NCBI RefSeq assembly: GCF_014199595.1
Contig: NZ_JACHNX010000003.1
Span: 62,001-126,000 of the forward strand
DNA length: 64,000 nucleotides
Source of the DNA: Sphingomonas yabuuchiae
GTDB lineage: Bacteria > Pseudomonadota > Alphaproteobacteria > Sphingomonadales > Sphingomonadaceae
Reading direction: 5' to 3'
A program made the position numbers and the translations under genes. Under the pieces are notes generated by a model that was not told the origin of the DNA, ran no database searches, and was given only the letters and a program-made list of their open reading frames with translations. Of the stretch, positions 63,648 through 64,000 are shown piece by piece (positions within the stretch are counted from its first letter, which is position 1; each line of letters starts with the position of its first letter).

Positions 63648-63739
63648 GTTCCCCGGCGAAGGCCGGGGCCCAGTTGTGGCAACCTATGAAGCGCGCCATC
63701 GGCTGCTTAGAAACTGGACCCCGGCCTTCGCCGGGGAAC
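63648..63739. repeat. Inverted repeat between acyl-CoA dehydrogenase and hydrolase genes
   Basis: GTTCCCCGGCGAAGGCCGGGG, then CCCAGTT, and on the right AACTGG, then CCCCGGCCTTCGCCGGGGAAC. The arms are almost perfect complements. It is the same motif as the GGCCTTCGCCGGGG pieces at 36955-37040. Confidence 0.85.
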
Positions 63740-63742
63740 AGC

Positions 63743-64000
63743 TTAGTCTTTGAGCAAATCCCGCCCGACGATCATCCGCATCACCTGGTTGGTGCCCTCC
63801 AGGATCGAATGCACGCGCAGGTCGCGCCAGAAGCGCTCGATCGGATAGTCCATCAGATAGCCATAGCCGCCATGCAGCTGAAGCGCCCGGTCGACCACCG
63901 ACGATCCGGTATCGGTCGCCAGCCGCTTGGCCATCGCCGCAAAGCGCGTCTTGTCCGGCGCATTGTCCGTCACCTTGGCGGCGGCCAGATAGAGCAGCGC
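63743..64000 (-). CDS. Acyl-CoA dehydrogenase, C-terminal part (5' end outside the window)
   Basis: The last 85 residues are visible: RFAAMAKRLATDTGSSVVDR, then LQLHGGYGYLMDYPIERFWRD and SILEGTNQVMRMIVGRDLLK. These are the C-terminal helical-domain motifs of acyl-CoA dehydrogenases, with the QxHGGxGY and EGTNQ FAD/active-site region. In this cluster it is most likely isobutyryl-CoA dehydrogenase. The upstream part is beyond the right edge. Confidence 0.92.
   Translation of the reverse strand, partial: ALLYLAAAKVTDNAPDKTRFAAMAKRLATDTGSSVVDRALQLHGGYGYLMDYPIERFWRDLRVHSILEGTNQVMRMIVGRDLLKD

Overview
The window is a continuous piece of a GC-rich alphaproteobacterial chromosome, most probably Sphingomonas or a close sphingomonad. 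This rests on the gene content: a SciP/DUF1153 protein, a NodT-family outer-membrane lipoprotein, a very large TonB-dependent receptor, PhaR, Coq7 and a valine-degradation cluster. It also rests on the dispersed GC-rich inverted repeats between genes and on the frequent GTG and TTG starts. There are no rRNA or tRNA genes, CRISPR arrays, transposases or phage genes. Identification is from sequence reading only.

Layout. 1-4137: an outer-membrane factor / MacA / MacB-type efflux operon, cut by the left edge. 4405-7995: an Mla/MCE lipid-transport operon (mlaE-mlaF-mlaD-lipoprotein). 8093-9355: DUF445. 9563-13958: an HlyD-RND pump pair with a candidate operator upstream. 14175-18787: small envelope, stress and cell-cycle genes plus mnmA. 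18891-22265: a DNA-repair locus (radical SAM protein, hemerythrin, UdgX fusion). 22337-22815: a zinc-type ArsR/SmtB repressor with a metallothionein. 22916-25794: aldo/keto reductase, DedA and a polytopic membrane protein. 25920-32629: glnD, then proA-nadD-rsfS-rlmH-envC. 32781-33721: an AT-richer two-gene insertion (GrlR-like protein and DUF6680 protein). 34024-36908: ctpA-dsbB-coq7 and a secreted protein. 37304-38970: leucine-type dehydrogenase with a divergent Lrp regulator. 39325-41976: thrS-infC. 42085-43162: EAL protein and a KGG stress protein. 43579-45860: divergent ldcA and mpl (murein-peptide recycling). 45925-50783: a membrane-protein/XRE pair, hydrolase-TPR pair, glyoxalase genes and a tandem secreted-protein pair. 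50952-52824: hslVU. 53262-56100: phaR, a PhaC-like hydrolase and a thiolase. 56305-59589: TonB receptor. 59642-60667: alanine racemase. 60761-64000: the lower valine/isobutyrate pathway, cut by the right edge.

Themes. Envelope maintenance dominates: lipid transport, efflux, murein turnover, CtpA/EnvC and disulfide formation. A second theme is stress response: glsB, the hemerythrin gene and the KGG gene each carry an upstream pair of boxes resembling the alphaproteobacterial general-stress (EcfG) promoter. Many operons are tightly coupled through TGATG, ATGA or GTGA overlaps.

The best candidate for something undescribed is the AT-rich two-gene insertion between envC and ctpA, which splits what looks like a housekeeping block. 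Secondary points are the complete SmtB-operator-metallothionein module, a probable AUA start for infC, a CGTAAAG repeat array before the membrane-protein/XRE pair, and several dispersed repeat families.
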